Positions 23,516 through 34,758 of a DNA stretch of 64,000 nt are shown piece after piece. The position numbers and the translations under genes are program-made. How positions within the stretch are numbered: position 1 is the first letter of the stretch; every line of letters begins with the position of its first letter. Source of the stretch: Phlyctochytrium arcticum (taxonomy: Eukaryota; Chytridiomycota; Chytridiomycetes; Chytridiales; Chytridiaceae); the NCBI GenBank assembly GCA_025602905.1, contig JAHLKI010000001.1, positions 2,418,001 to 2,482,000 of the forward strand, given 5' to 3'. The notes under the pieces are model-generated. The model was not told the DNA's origin. It did not search any database and saw only the letters and a program-made list of their open reading frames with translations.

Positions 23516-24984
23516 ATGATGATGGCTGATGACACTGCTGTATATGAGGAAATCCCAAATCGTAAGATTCCTGCCTTCCATCAGCATTAGGCCTCTGTCT
23601 CACAAACTAAAATAGATGCAGAATGCGAAATTGATGTGCATGATTGGTTTCCTGCAGAGGCGGCACCTGATGAGTTCATTGTGGTATCCTTATCGGTCTT
23701 GAGCGTATCCGATCGAACTCGCTTCAGCGTTGCGTTTGGCCCTGATATCGCGTGCTATGTGGAATACAGCCGTGCCGACGAGTATAGCCTTCAGCTGGTT
23801 GTACAGGTGCCCTGTCCCATCGTTCCGCCCCAGAGTCCCGTCCCATTGTGGCTGGTAATGCAGCGGGAGTTCTCTGATAGCTTTGTTTACACCGGATTAC
23901 TTGGGTACTTTCAGTACAAAATTGAACCCGAGCTTCAGTTGGTATGTAAAATTAATGAACAAAACTAGGCACGAGACTAAACTTTTGATATGTTATACGT
24001 ATGTTAAGGCCAATGGTACGATGTTCTCTCCATATCTCCCAGGTCTTCAAGCATAACCATTATAAACAGCTGACAGCGGCCCCAGGGAAAGCGCAGTCAA
24101 AGGGATGGCCAAATCACAGCTTCGAACCTGTCGACCAAAAACCCAGTCAAGGGTATATTCGCTCGAGTGTAACTCATTTGCGCCATCTTTTCTTATGGCG
24201 AATTCTAGATACGGTCCTTGAAGACGCGAAATGCACCGAGCAATCTGTGGGTTCAACTGGGCAGCAATTTGGATAGCCTCGCGGACACCCGGGAATGGCA
24301 TGTGCACGTTGATCCTCGTGTACAATAAGATTGCAAATAAATAACCGACAGTTCATTCAGGTCGGTTCTAGAGCTACAAGATCAACGAAGACTCGTAAAG
24401 GCTGTTGTCATTCCCTCTGCCGAAGGTCAACTACGCTGCAGCTTTCAGGTCATTTCCATTCGCGATGTTTTACCGACGGATGCCGTGGTATCGGCCATCC
24501 TCTGGAGAGAACAGGCCACTTGCTTCATAACCAGCGTTGAGTAAGTATGAGGGATGATTCACAGAAATGTTGAATCGAGTTTATAACCCATTCAATCTTT
24601 ACAGCTGCATTTATCTTCTCGAACATATTGCCGGAAGAAGGTTCTTTCACTTGCCCCCCATCAAATCTCGCTGATTCTAAATACTTTAAAGATTCAGTGT
24701 GGAGGAGAAAAATAGAGTGCGGCGGAATCTGGAGGCCCTGAAGCCTTTGACGTACGCTTTTTGCAAGAGACATTGCTTTCGCTCCATTTTTAGACTTGAC
24801 TGACAAAAATTACAGAATCTGCAAGGCAAAGAAAGATACAGCAGCATTCTACAAGCTAATTATGGAATTTCCCAAACCAAGGCCCCGCAACATTGCAAAA
24901 GACGTGAAGGTTTTTCCGTGGGAAGTATTGCGGTCCGCCCTGATCAAAATTCTGGCCAAAGCGAATCTAGTCAATCGATTTTAA
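23516..24984 (+). CDS. DUF7082-domain protein
   Basis: Nine exons proposed: 23516-23561, 23616-23941, 24009-24042, 24070-24152, 24209-24319, 24374-24540, 24605-24640, 24692-24751, 24816-24984; 343 aa. The C-terminal third carries the conserved block of fungal DUF7082 proteins: WREQATCFITSVDCIYLLEH, RFSVEEKNRVRRNLEALKPL, and FYKLIMEFPKPRPRNIAKDVK then VFPWEVL. An N-terminal beta-rich region (FIVVSLSVLSV to LLGYFQYKI) fits the family's TIG-like part, and NLDSLADTREW matches the linker. These proteins are thought to be transcription-related regulators of development; the molecular role is not established. The ends are firm. The middle is not: the 24043-24069 intron would be only 27 nt, and the exon 5/6 junction could shift by a few bases. 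Three in-frame ATGs begin the gene (23516, 23519, 23522). Confidence 0.8.
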
Positions 24985-25741
24985 TTCATACTGATACAAC
25001 AATGCGGGGAATGCTCATCATAATAACAATACTCTTTGGTCGTGGAAGTAATAGCACGCGTAGCTAAACACCTTTGGGGCCGACATCACCTCCAACAGTA
25101 ATGAAAAGAAACTTGATTGCTGTAGTGCTCGTCTGTACTCTTTCAAGGTTTCTAGATCTCTTCTCGTTGTATCGTGATCAAGTGTCAAGTCGTGACTGCG
25201 CACAGCGTGTGTCTGCAAGGATGAGTACTCCCTCAGGAGAACCTCTATTTATATGTAAACCGCCAGCAGAGCAGGCCACAGCTGGCTTCAAACATCCCTT
25301 GTACGTCGTGGAACCGCGAACATTCTATGGGTAGCTCCCATACTTCCTAGTCAAAACTGACTCAGCAATTATCAACGTCATTCCCAAAAAAATGTGATTT
25401 AACAGGATGCACTTTCCGCATATTCCTGCCGCCTTTCTGCCAACGTAATTTTTTTCACTAGTTAGCTACTCTAGCATTTCTAAATATCTTGTAACTCTAC
25501 CCTCTTGTACTCATAAGTTGAATTACGGAAGGAATAATGGACCCCTTCTCTTCTCACCCTGCTCGTTTGTTTGGGCCAAGGTTTCCAAAATTGAACTGGC
25601 AGCGACAAAACCGCCACTTCTAGTTCTTGAACACATTCAAAGCAGGAACTATTTCCCGTCCGTATGAACGTCAAAATGCTTCATAAGTGCTGGTCATGCC
25701 GCAATCGCATGTAATCTGGTATCTATAGAAGATGAAGTCTG
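24985..25741. other. Convergent spacer, 757 bp
   Basis: Between the DUF7082 gene (+) and RAD14 (-). A minus-strand open frame (25218-25018) is helical and follows a TATAAATAG at about 25235 on the minus strand, but it has no ATG; I do not call it a gene. Confidence 0.4.
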
Positions 25742-26831
25742 TCAATGGCGAGCATTCTGGGGCGGAACTCGAAATACGTACTCATCTGTTTCGGGTAAGT
25801 GTATTGGTTCCCCGTAAACGTGTTCGTGCTTCTCATTAACATCCCTTTGCCACGTACTCGTCCGTGTCTTCCGACGTAGTTCTTTCGCCGAAGGTTAGAC
25901 AAATGAACAATTTATACTGACTCAGATGATCTCACCTGAAACTTTGGCTTTCCACTTCTTCTCCTTTCGTTCTTTCTTCACCTGTTCACGATCTTCAAAA
26001 GTTTTGTCCAAAGCTTCAGGGGAGCCCCATTTGTCCCACGCAAACTCTTCAACCTATTCCGTGATGTAAGTTCCCACGCTGAGTACGTTTCGCGTGACCA
26101 GCTACCAACTTGTTTGCGTAGATATAGTAACATGTTACTGTAGGTTGATTTATGCGGATTTGGTTTGATCCAGTGAGGCAGCCGCTTCGCATCGCGCAGT
26201 TCACTTTCAGTCAGGAGGTAGTCCTATGGTATGCAGAGTTCATGCCAACAGCTTCCATTCAAAGTCTTTGAACTACTCACTTGTCTGCATTCTGTCTTTG
26301 TTAGCAGACTGTACTTTTCTGTGTGCTCATCTTTGCATGATTTGCACACATGTACACCAAAATGTTTGAGATAGTGAGGATCCAGGTCGATTGACTGGCA
26401 TGTTTCGCAAAGGCTCGACTCATTCATCATGAGATTTATAGCTTGCAAGTCACTCAGTTTGCATTACTGCTACTTGAGAAAAGATGCCACACACTTACGA
26501 GGATCTGACACCACCTTTGCTTTCTTAGGTTCTGCGGCCTCACCCGTTGGCTGCTCCTCGAACAAGAACCCACCCCGACTGTCCTTCATGGTACTGAGAT
26601 TGTACTCGCCTGTTACACCGGTGAGTTTCCCGAAACGTAACCATGAGAGATTTATTTACAGTAATTCAGGTCAATGGCCTTGCGCTTTCGCTGAATGGCG
26701 CTAGGTTTGTTATTCTGACCAGCACTGGCATCTTTCCGCCCTGCTTCCGGGCCACTTGGGTTTGTATGGCCATCGTGGAACACAGAGTAAGAGGTACTGC
26801 CGCTGGTGGTTGGCTCGCTATTCCGCGACAT
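25742..26831 (-). CDS. RAD14: DNA repair protein Rad14 / XPA
   Basis: Six exons: 26831-26660, 26609-26495, 26452-26281, 26223-26110, 26053-25936, 25881-25742; 276 aa (human XPA 273). The damage-binding zinc finger is intact: Cys111, Cys114, Cys132 and Cys135 in CETC...VCKSC with the same 17-residue spacing as human XPA. Before it comes [13 protein letters not shown] (family: DxxGGF). After it come [57 protein letters not shown] and [13 protein letters not shown] scaffolds the pre-incision complex of nucleotide excision repair with RPA, TFIIH and ERCC1-XPF. The C-terminal C-X2-C motif seen in many XPA/Rad14 proteins is absent; the protein stops after PPQNARH. A last short intron could change only these final residues. 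Divergent from NDUFA5. Confidence 0.93.
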
Positions 26832-27037
26832 CACTTCAAGTGATTGGTGCGGGGTCGGTCCAAAGAGTATAGATTTTCGGAAGGCTTTTTGACCAACTTT
26901 TCGAAAGTCGTCGGACTGCCAAACCGTCGCGTCGGCCCACGCCACACTTTGCCCGCATCTGGGGGAAGGCCTCTTGGAAGGTTGCTCGCTTGGAGGTCGG
27001 GTTGACCCAAGCTCGACGGGTTTGCCAAAAGTTCAAG
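26832..27037. promoter_or_regulatory. Shared divergent promoter RAD14 / NDUFA5
   Basis: 206 bp between divergent start codons; GC-rich with CG-containing motifs (GTCGGACTGCC, GTCGCGTCGGCC) and no TATA box. Confidence 0.5.
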
Positions 27038-27565
27038 ATGCGCATCTTTAGACCTTTGCTGCAAGCTACCAAGCTCAAACAGGTATGTGTGTAGCCAAGG
27101 CGTGGTCTGCCTTGTTTGAGCCATTTTGCGGTGGGTTGTGCTCATTCTCAACTTTCCTTCAGACTACTGGCTTATATGGCCTTCCTGTCCATCCCAACCC
27201 CCGACCCCACCTATTATCCCTCTACCACCGAATCATCAACACTGTCGAGCGACTTCCGTCCTCCTCGGGCTATCGCCAAAGCGTCGTAGCTCTCACCAAG
27301 CAGCGACTGGCAGTTGTAGAAGGAACTGAGGACGTTGCAAGCATTGAACGGGAACTGAACTCGGGACAGATAGAAGAGTTGATTGATCAGGCAGAAGATG
27401 AACTGAATTTGATACCGAAGATGGCGGAAAGCAAGGTTGGTTACTCAACATGTTGATATTTCACGGGCACTCCTCTCACACTGACATCACCAGCCATGGG
27501 AAGCATTGGAAGAGCCTGCACCACCAAACCAGTGGGAATATTTCGGCAAAGGCCCTTTGGCGTAA
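27038..27565 (+). CDS. Mitochondrial complex I subunit NDUFA5 (B13/29.9 kDa)
   Basis: Exons 27038-27082, 27163-27435 and 27494-27565; 129 aa. The N-terminus MRIFRPLLQATKLKQ is basic and amphipathic. The family core follows: TTGLYGLPVHPNPR, LYHRIINTVERLP, YRQSVVALTKQRL, GQIEELIDQAEDELNLIPKM and the hallmark PWEAL, split by the last intron. NDUFA5 is an accessory subunit of the matrix arm of NADH:ubiquinone oxidoreductase. The protein ends NQWEYFGKGPLA. Its presence shows the organism keeps complex I, unlike Saccharomyces. Confidence 0.95.
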
Positions 27566-27819
27566 ACGTTTTGCTGCTTTTATCATTATCTCATTCATTA
27601 TTGCTGTTACCCTTTTCGAACTGCGGACAAGGGCCGTTGTATGTATTCCCAATGTTATGAATCTCAATGAAAGGCTTGCCGAAATTTTCTCTTCGTGTAC
27701 CGTCTTGCGTTTGTCGCGATCTGACTTGATCTTTTGATGCTCCCTGTTGAGAAAATTTACTTTTAAACCGAAAATTTCAGGGTCTACCCTCAACCGCGAT
27801 TACGACACAGTTTTCCAGC

Positions 27820-30158
27820 ATGATCGCAGCGCGATCTCTCAACTCCAGCGGTAAAGTTTCAGTCACGTACGCATTGAGCAACATGGCATCGTTTTCGCCG
27901 CATATAACAGATTTTTCTGAGATAATTAGCCGGTATGTTGGTCTGGAGAACATTCATCCTTTTACAAGTAGGTCGTATTTATGTTGTCATTGGCCCACAG
28001 TCTTTGCCGATGTGCGGGAGATGCCTCGCGAACGGAAGGTGACGACGCGACGAGCCCTTCGAAGGGTCATTATTCCTCGGCGTCTCCTTGGGGAATAGTG
28101 CAAGATACTTTGAACCTTTGCAATGCATTTCCAAACAAACATCCAGGATGGAAATCAATATCCGAATTTAGAGCCATTATGGTAGAAGATCTTGAAGTTT
28201 TGACGAGAATCCTACGGGAAATCTTTACCATCGTTCGACAAACAAATCACCTCCCTAATGCGGAAGCAACGCTCCGAGGTGGTGTTGAGAACTGCGCGCG
28301 GGCCTCAGAACGATTAGAGGCAACTACCTTGTTTGCTGCTGGCTTATTTCAACGTTCCGGGTTGGGGGGTCAAGAGCGGCTGTTAGTCATGATTGCCGAG
28401 TTCATCTCGGTTATGCATGAGTTTTTCCGCTCGTTGGCACAGTTGGTGATAGCATCAAAGTCAGTATACAAGCTTGAAGCCAACAGTGCCGGTGAGCTCT
28501 TCACGGCGGAAATCCCACAAAAGGACAGACGTTCTAGCAAGTCGAGGCGCATCATTTCTTGGAATAACGAACGAGATCTTCACTCCAACAAAAAATTGGC
28601 GGTCGCCGCCGTGTACGATGATAAGGCGAGTAACGTCAATCGATGCACGAAGGTGCTTGTACGTACCATCAACAGAACGCTGGACTTTGTGTTATCCCTT
28701 GAGCAGAGCTTATTCGCGCAATGTGCCTTTGATTCACCGCCTGGTCCGGAAATGGGAATTAGACGCTTACGGGACGCTATCCGAAAACGTTTGCATGACG
28801 ATGCAATCTATGAAGATATTTTGTTGGGCGGGGATCTAGGGGTTTCCAAAAAGGAACGGAGTAAGATGCGGCAACAATCCAAGAAGGCCTCTAGTGGCTC
28901 GGATTCTGATGGCTCTCGATCTGATGGAGAAAAGGATGAGGGTAACACCCTATCTCAAAAGGACGGACCGTACGATTCCATACAAACATTGTGTGAAGAG
29001 GAACAACCTATTGAGTCTGAACGTGAAACGGAAAAGCCTGCACCAAAACGGCGCACATTTTTGCCTGGAAAGTTGGCTTCATTAACCAAAACGAAATTCG
29101 GACTGGCGAAAGTCGTCAAGCCTAGTCGATTACGGGAAGAAATTGGAGCAGAAGAGGTTAGCTTTACATGTTTACCCTTCCCTTTATATTTCACTAAATC
29201 TTGCGCACTAGGACGAGCAAGAACCAACCCTGGCAGGTGGTGACGGAGCGCCTCCATCAGTACTGCCATCCCCTTACGAAGCGCTAGTCAGACATATTGA
29301 AGAGATTGAAAATGCGCAGCTGGAGATGCTGCAACATTCAATGCGTACCCCCATGCCGACTTCCGAGTACAATGATTCGTACGTCCCGAACGCCGCTCAA
29401 AATACCGTGCCCAGAACCGCGAACTTTCCATCCTCTCCGATTTCCCTTGAACCTCAGGGCCGCCCTGTTCCTCAAGCTGGTTTTCATCCAGGCGCTTATG
29501 TAGCCACCGCACCACACTCATCAAGTCGCGCTTCGTTTGCACATACGCAAAGCAATGTTAGACTGGCCCCTTCGACGATGACCCATCCCTATGTTATGCA
29601 GCCAAAGATTGCTTTGACAGAGATGAAAAAAGAGTGGGAACCCAGCCTGGCGGTGACGAGACAGCTGTTGCGGCAGGATTCTGGAAGTACTTCGTGGAAG
29701 GTTCTCGTTGTAAAGTTATCACCCGTCAGCCACTCTCTACTTGTCTTCAGTAGTGGGAAGTACTCAACCAAGGATGTGGACTTTCCGGTTCGTGACCCCG
29801 AGGTATGTATTATTTCAATTTCATGAAGCGTTTGTGGCTTTTCTAATCGGAAGTTCAGCTCTCGGGGCTAACACCAGTTCATTGTTTTAACCTGAGAAAC
29901 GCCGTGATTGAACGCGCGAGCAACGTACCGCGACGCGCTGCTATTCGCGTTCGGCTCGTCAACGGTGTAAGCGTCTTGATTGACTTTCATTCCGACTTCA
30001 AAGCCGATGAATGGGTGTTCGCCATGCGGTACGTGGCAGGTTCTCTCCCGTACAATCCCTCAATGTCGAGGAAGCAGAGTACAGCAATAGATTCACTCAG
30101 CCGGATGCACCCCAGTGGCTACGTCTCCTATCCATCCGCGACTAGCTTTGTTTTGTGA
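27820..30158 (+). CDS. PH-domain protein, function unknown
   Basis: Exons 27820-27932, 28001-29156, 29212-29802 and 29859-30158; 719 aa, phases all close. Residues ~50-240 are helical and conserved-looking (VEDLEVLTRILREIFTIVRQ, LLVMIAEFISVMHEFFRSL). A basic/acidic disordered stretch (SDSDGSRSDGEKDEG) comes next, then a Pro/Ser-rich linker. The C-terminus has the pattern of a PH fold: WKVLVVKLSPVSHSLLVFSS as the first strands and ADEWVFAMRYV as the capping helix with its invariant Trp. PH domains usually bind phosphoinositides, so a membrane-associated scaffold is likely; no catalytic domain is visible. The start is uncertain: 27820 is the first ATG, and 27883 (MASFSPHITDF) would also work. 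Convergent with the SUZ12-like gene, 59 bp between stops. Confidence 0.8.
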
Positions 30159-30217
30159 TTATTTTACATACTTTGTAGACATTTAGAGGACAAATAAATA
30201 TAGAATTAGAAGAAGCA

Positions 30218-31846
30218 CTATTGCTTCTTAGTCTCTTGAAGAAACTGCCTCGAAATGGAGGCTAAGGAGAAAACCTCCTCGGAGGAAAGAAAAGCATGCG
30301 AGTTGAGCATAAAGAGAAGAAGCACAAAATTTTCATGGTCGAATTTGTCATCCTTGAGAAATTTAGTTACATGGTCAAAAGATGGAAATGCATATTGTGT
30401 GGGGACTTACAGAATGTACAGATCGAACAAATCGTTCCAAAGAGTCCCTGTAATTGCAGGCACCAATAGGTCGATCTACAATGAGATGCCGATTCCAAGC
30501 ACATAACATCTGCTTGAATGCCGCATTTTCATCCGACAAATTGGCCAAGTTCTACAAACGATGGTGAGCATTATAAAGCGATCCTTATGCGTTCTTATGT
30601 CTAACCTCAGCAAACGCTTGCAGTAGCTGAGTTGCGTCAGTCTCCGTCACGCATGGGTCTGTCTCCAGTGAAAGACCCACTTTAGCGACTCCTTTCCGCG
30701 CGGATTCCCTACCGACCGCTCTATTCACTTGATGCTCTACATCGCTCAGAATTTCGTACTCTGGGGCTTCTCCACTGATTCTGCCGCTCCGACGTCGTTT
30801 TGGTTTGAAACGACCGTGTTTGCCAATTCGAGGCAACGGTTTACGGAAAGTAGGCTCATTTGGTACATCTCTTGGAATAATTGAACGATTTTGCCGGGTA
30901 ACTAGTGGGGGTGGCTTAAGGGGAATTGGATCATTTGTCGCATCATTTGATGCATCGTTTGGTATAATAGTGGAGGAGCTTGATCTTCCGGTAAGGAGTG
31001 AAATTTGAAAGAGGCACACAGCGCCTTCTAAAGATATATCGTTCTGGGAAGTTAATCGTGATTTGAGAGGTATGGACAGTTCTCCCCAGTCCAGTTTCTG
31101 CGAGTCGGTTACTAGGTGGTAGTCACCGCGTTCCAACTGGATGTCGATCTTCGGGGCATTTAATATCGGCACGACAAAGTTTTATGGAAATCATACCTCA
31201 CAATGATGTGGATACTCGTAGTTCATCTTCGTTTGTATTATCTTCTCCAATTCTATTCTGCCACTTTCAATGATCGGGTCCCCGTTTGCTAATGATTGAA
31301 CTTACCGTATTGATCGAACGGAATGAAGCCTAAACGTATCTTGTGCCGATCAACAGATGAGTTGGTGTATAGCTCCCCTCCTGGAGATATATTGCGTGCC
31401 TCCAGCGCCCCGCACACGTTCAACTCATGTCCTTTGGTTGCCGGCATCCATATGTCAGGATAAGTGGCCACGGCGCTTCGAAAATCGAGGCCATTGTGCA
31501 ATTTCGTCCAAACTTCCACTTCCAAAATGTAGTGACCAGGGTCCTGGTCCTCCGAACCGTTCACAGAAGTACCTTGCGTCGTGGAGAGGGTCAGAAGAGT
31601 CAATTCCAACCTACGGTGTATATCAAATCAGGTTAATGCGAATGTCCAGATCCACATGTCAACTTCCACTGTGTACCTGATCGTACGCAAGTCAGCCTCT
31701 CGCATCTCTTCGCATATTGCGAGGTGCCCGGGGCTGCTAGACCGAGGTTTGGCCAACTCAAGATGGAGGTTCGCCACGGTTGCCGTGAGAGGTTGACCTT
31801 TGTTTATAAACGACGCAGCCCCTCCGCCCGTGGGAACAACTGAGCC
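30218..31846 (-). CDS. SUZ12-like Polycomb (PRC2) subunit, 5' end unresolved
   Basis: Exons recognised: 31846-31677, 31610-31320, 31263-31197, 31148-30606, 30551-30411, 30352-30218; 448 codons plus stop. Further 5' exon(s) probably lie at 31860-32130, since the first listed exon starts in mid-frame after an acceptor. The C-terminal ~90 residues match a VEFS box: LSDENAAFKQMLCAWNRHL, ACNYRDSLERFV, then HENFVLLLFMLNSHAFLSSE, aligning with SUZ12 SDVNEGEKEVMKLWNLHVM...NFMLHLVSMHDF. Upstream, MNYEYPHHC then IDIQLERGDYH aligns with the segment after the SUZ12 zinc finger (FNYVYHP..RIDVSINECYD), but the CxxC..H..H finger itself is missing. SUZ12 is the core scaffold of the H3K27 methyltransferase complex. 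The 31320/31263 junction needs a weak GTTCGA donor. Confidence 0.6.
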
Positions 31847-32434
31847 CTAGCGGGGCGAGCTTAGGTCGTTCAAGTCCATCAAGTAGCCCCTGGCATTGTC
31901 AAATATACAGGCATTCGCATTACTGTGCATTACGTTGTTACATATCCGCTGAATGCGGTAGATCACAAATATGCGGAGGCAACAGCAACTGCCAATCATT
32001 GCGTTAGCCACACTGTTTACGCATGGGTGAACCAGACGAGTTACAGGACGTCCATGTATTCTAGTATCAGTGCTATAATATACTGGTAGTCCGGTAACTA
32101 TATCATCCTGCGAGGTGTAGGAAATCATCTAAAAGAGCCAATAAAGCGACCGCCCCCCGCTCATTGACCAGAAGCAACTTAGCGGCAATTGGCTGTCCTC
32201 GGGTTCCTCGCCAAAAAAGTAAGGCCCATCTATCTCTCAAGCTTTTTTAAATGTGATCATCCATAATGTGAGTTCGGAACGCGCGGATGGGATTCAAAAT
32301 TCAGATCAATATCAAGCAGCATTACTCATTTCCGGATGAGCTGGGTTGATGTTGCCTGGCTTTTCGATTAACTGTGGGTCTGCTGGGTAGCGAGCGCTGC
32401 CAATCCCCCGACGGTATAGTAGCGTTTAAAATCA
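31847..32434. other. Likely 5' part of the SUZ12-like gene
   Basis: 588 bp between TYR1's stop and the first SUZ12-like exon I can place. A minus-strand frame with an ATG at 32128 is open to 31847 but does not join in phase; it probably contains one or two unplaced exons plus the promoter. Confidence 0.4.
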
Positions 32435-34564
32435 TCAGGGCGAACTCTCATTTGCGGTAATGATACTCGCAATTGTTTCAATGAGTCGCGCAGACTCCTG
32501 CGAATATCGGATCAGCACATGATCTAAACTCTCGATGTTGGCTTGGCATCGTACCTCAGCGCCTTGCGCAAGACGGTCCTTGAAAAAGCCGGCCGTTTGC
32601 TCAAACCGACGCTGGTACGCGTCAAAATTCGCGGACTCAATGCATTCGACCCATCCACGCGTTGCTGTGTAAAACTCACAATCGTCCCCACGAATGTCTC
32701 GGTTATAAAGCGCCGCATGAATGGCATCATCTAAAAATCCTGGTTCCCGAAAAAGATATTCAGTCAAGCCCTGCGTCAAAGGTTGTATCGTTAAAGTTTG
32801 AGCCCGGACAGCGTTGCAAAGCGGTTGCTGGTCTTACCAGAAGCATTCGGAATGGTGGAGTTTGACAAATGAGGTGATCGTATGGGCTAGAACACGAAAG
32901 ACTTCATCAGCCACGATGACATTGAATGACCCGCTAACAACTTACTGTATTCCAAGAGCGTGCCAACAGTCAACGACCGCCAATAACGACAGATGAGAAT
33001 TCTGTAATTTATGAGGAGTAAGCACCTCGCACATGAAACAGTACGGAGCTGCTGATTCTACATACCGGCATTCGTTTCTCCTTTGGAATGGCAGAGAGTG
33101 AGAAGCGATCCATAACATTATCAGATAAGAGATTTGGGCGTTGGGGAAGCTTGCCGAAAACGGAAGAAGCGGCCTACAGTGCGCTTAAGACAATAATAAG
33201 TGCATTAACACGGATGGATCCCTACCCGCAAGATCCGACTTCTAAACTCTTCTTCGCGCTCCTGGATCATCAACTTGAACAACTCAGACACGGAGTTCGC
33301 ATATTGCCGTATCTGATTCCGTGCGCTGGGATTCAGCAAAGCCAAGCCTATTGCAATGAGTAAGAAATGTGTCCGAAAGCGCTAAATTTTGGATAGGGTG
33401 AACCGACCGGCGTATACGTGCCACTTATTGCTGTAGATCCGCAATGTCATGAGTGTTTTGACATTCTCCATTCCACCAATGTAGGACGGGTTTTCCCACT
33501 GGCCAAAGCTTCATCATCAGACTAAAAATCATTTGTGCCATTCACGAAGTCCTCACAGGATAAGTACGTTGTATGTTCCATGCTGTCCCCATACTATAGC
33601 CAGTACCCGGATGAGCATGATTGGTCCGATACGGGAGTCAGGATTACCTACCTCAGGAATGCCAGATGAGTCGCAACTTGGGTGTCTGCCGTTATTCGAT
33701 CATGTTCGCGGTAAGTCAGATTGACCATTTTAGACTCAAGACACTGCAAAATCCGAACAACTAGGTTGTACGCAGCGTCGTCACTCCGATGCCGTATGAT
33801 GACCTTCCATCAATTATCAGTCAATAGATCCATTGTGAGCTGAATGATACCAAATACCCACCAAAGGCTGATTCTTTGGATTAACCCGGGGGCCGTGCAT
33901 GGAGTGACAGGTCACAATATGAACATCCTTGGGCAGGGATTCTTCAAATGCTTGAATTTCTGGTTCTTTCACAGAAGTCTTCACAGGTCGTATGAGTTAC
34001 ACTCCTATAAGGTGATTTGGGCAGCGCCACCCACCTGTCCAGCGACAATTGCGCCAACCTTCGTCGCTATTCAGCAAACATTTAGATACCACATCTATGC
34101 TCCAGACGCAGTCTCAAAAAAGCTAACCAACCCGGCCCATACAAGTTGACTACGAATTTGATTTTGGCTGCTTCGACGCAATACATGATGAAATCACTCT
34201 GGCGCGAGACAGCCGTACCGTCACGCATGACATTCATCCCCGAATCTGCAATAATGTTCAGCAAGTGTTACTACCGGATAACTTGATTGCTCTGACCATG
34301 AAATTCTTTGGCAAGGTTTTCAAAGTTCGAAGGGTCGTCACAGACACTGATCCTGTCGATTTTCCAACTATTAACTTGAAAGTGCTAGAGATGAATCATC
34401 TGTTGTTTATACTTCTGCCATCCAGCCTTCTTGAACGCTTGGGCATACATTCTTCCCATGGCCCCTACAAGAGATCATGTGAGAAATGTCGAACTAATTA
34501 AACATCATAATATTCACATACCCATGCCAATAATGCCCAACTCGATGCGCTCCTTCTCGTCCAT
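32435..34564 (-). CDS. TYR1: Prephenate dehydrogenase (NADP+)
   Basis: Fourteen exons: 34564-34522, 34464-34413, 34352-34297, 34245-34132, 34066-34035, 33978-33862, 33803-33652, 33593-33557, 33498-33408, 33347-33226, 33173-33066, 33001-32946, 32886-32838, 32770-32435; 454 aa (yeast Tyr1 452). A Rossmann GMGAMG motif (13-18) opens the protein. Then DGTAVSRQSDFIMYCVEA, TKVGAIVAGQTSVKEPEI, HIVTCHSMHGPRVNPKNQP, EHDRITADTQVATHLAF (catalytic His region), YIGGMENVKTLMTLRIYSNK, NSHLSLLAVVDCWHALGI and FYTATRGWVECIE follow. It oxidatively decarboxylates prephenate to 4-hydroxyphenylpyruvate, the committed step to tyrosine. All junctions close in phase. Divergent from CSN1 across 194 bp. Confidence 0.96.
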
Positions 34565-34758
34565 TGTGTGTGAAGGCAGGCTCCGCTGCTGATGGCTGCA
34601 GCTTCCAGCGACTTTTGCGTTTGTTTGTCACAATTTCGGAGCAATTCTGGTTCGCGATTGACAACGAATCTGAAGGTTTATACCTGAAGAGTGCCAAAAG
34701 AGGGACTATCTAGGAATCAGATCACTTGCTTATCAACGAGAGGGTCGCTTTGTTCAAT
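34565..34758. promoter_or_regulatory. Shared divergent promoter TYR1 / CSN1
   Basis: 194 bp between the two start codons. No TATA box. Searched for a Gcn4-type TGACTC site without success. Confidence 0.5.

Noticed and set aside
24047..24325. 92-codon minus-strand frame that looks protein-like
   Set aside because: It overlaps the DUF7082 gene, whose family motifs and splice closure on the plus strand are stronger.
26831..27151. Minus-strand frame extending upstream of the RAD14 start
   Set aside because: It runs through the divergent promoter and antisense to NDUFA5 exon 1; the first ATG at 26831 gives the normal XPA length.
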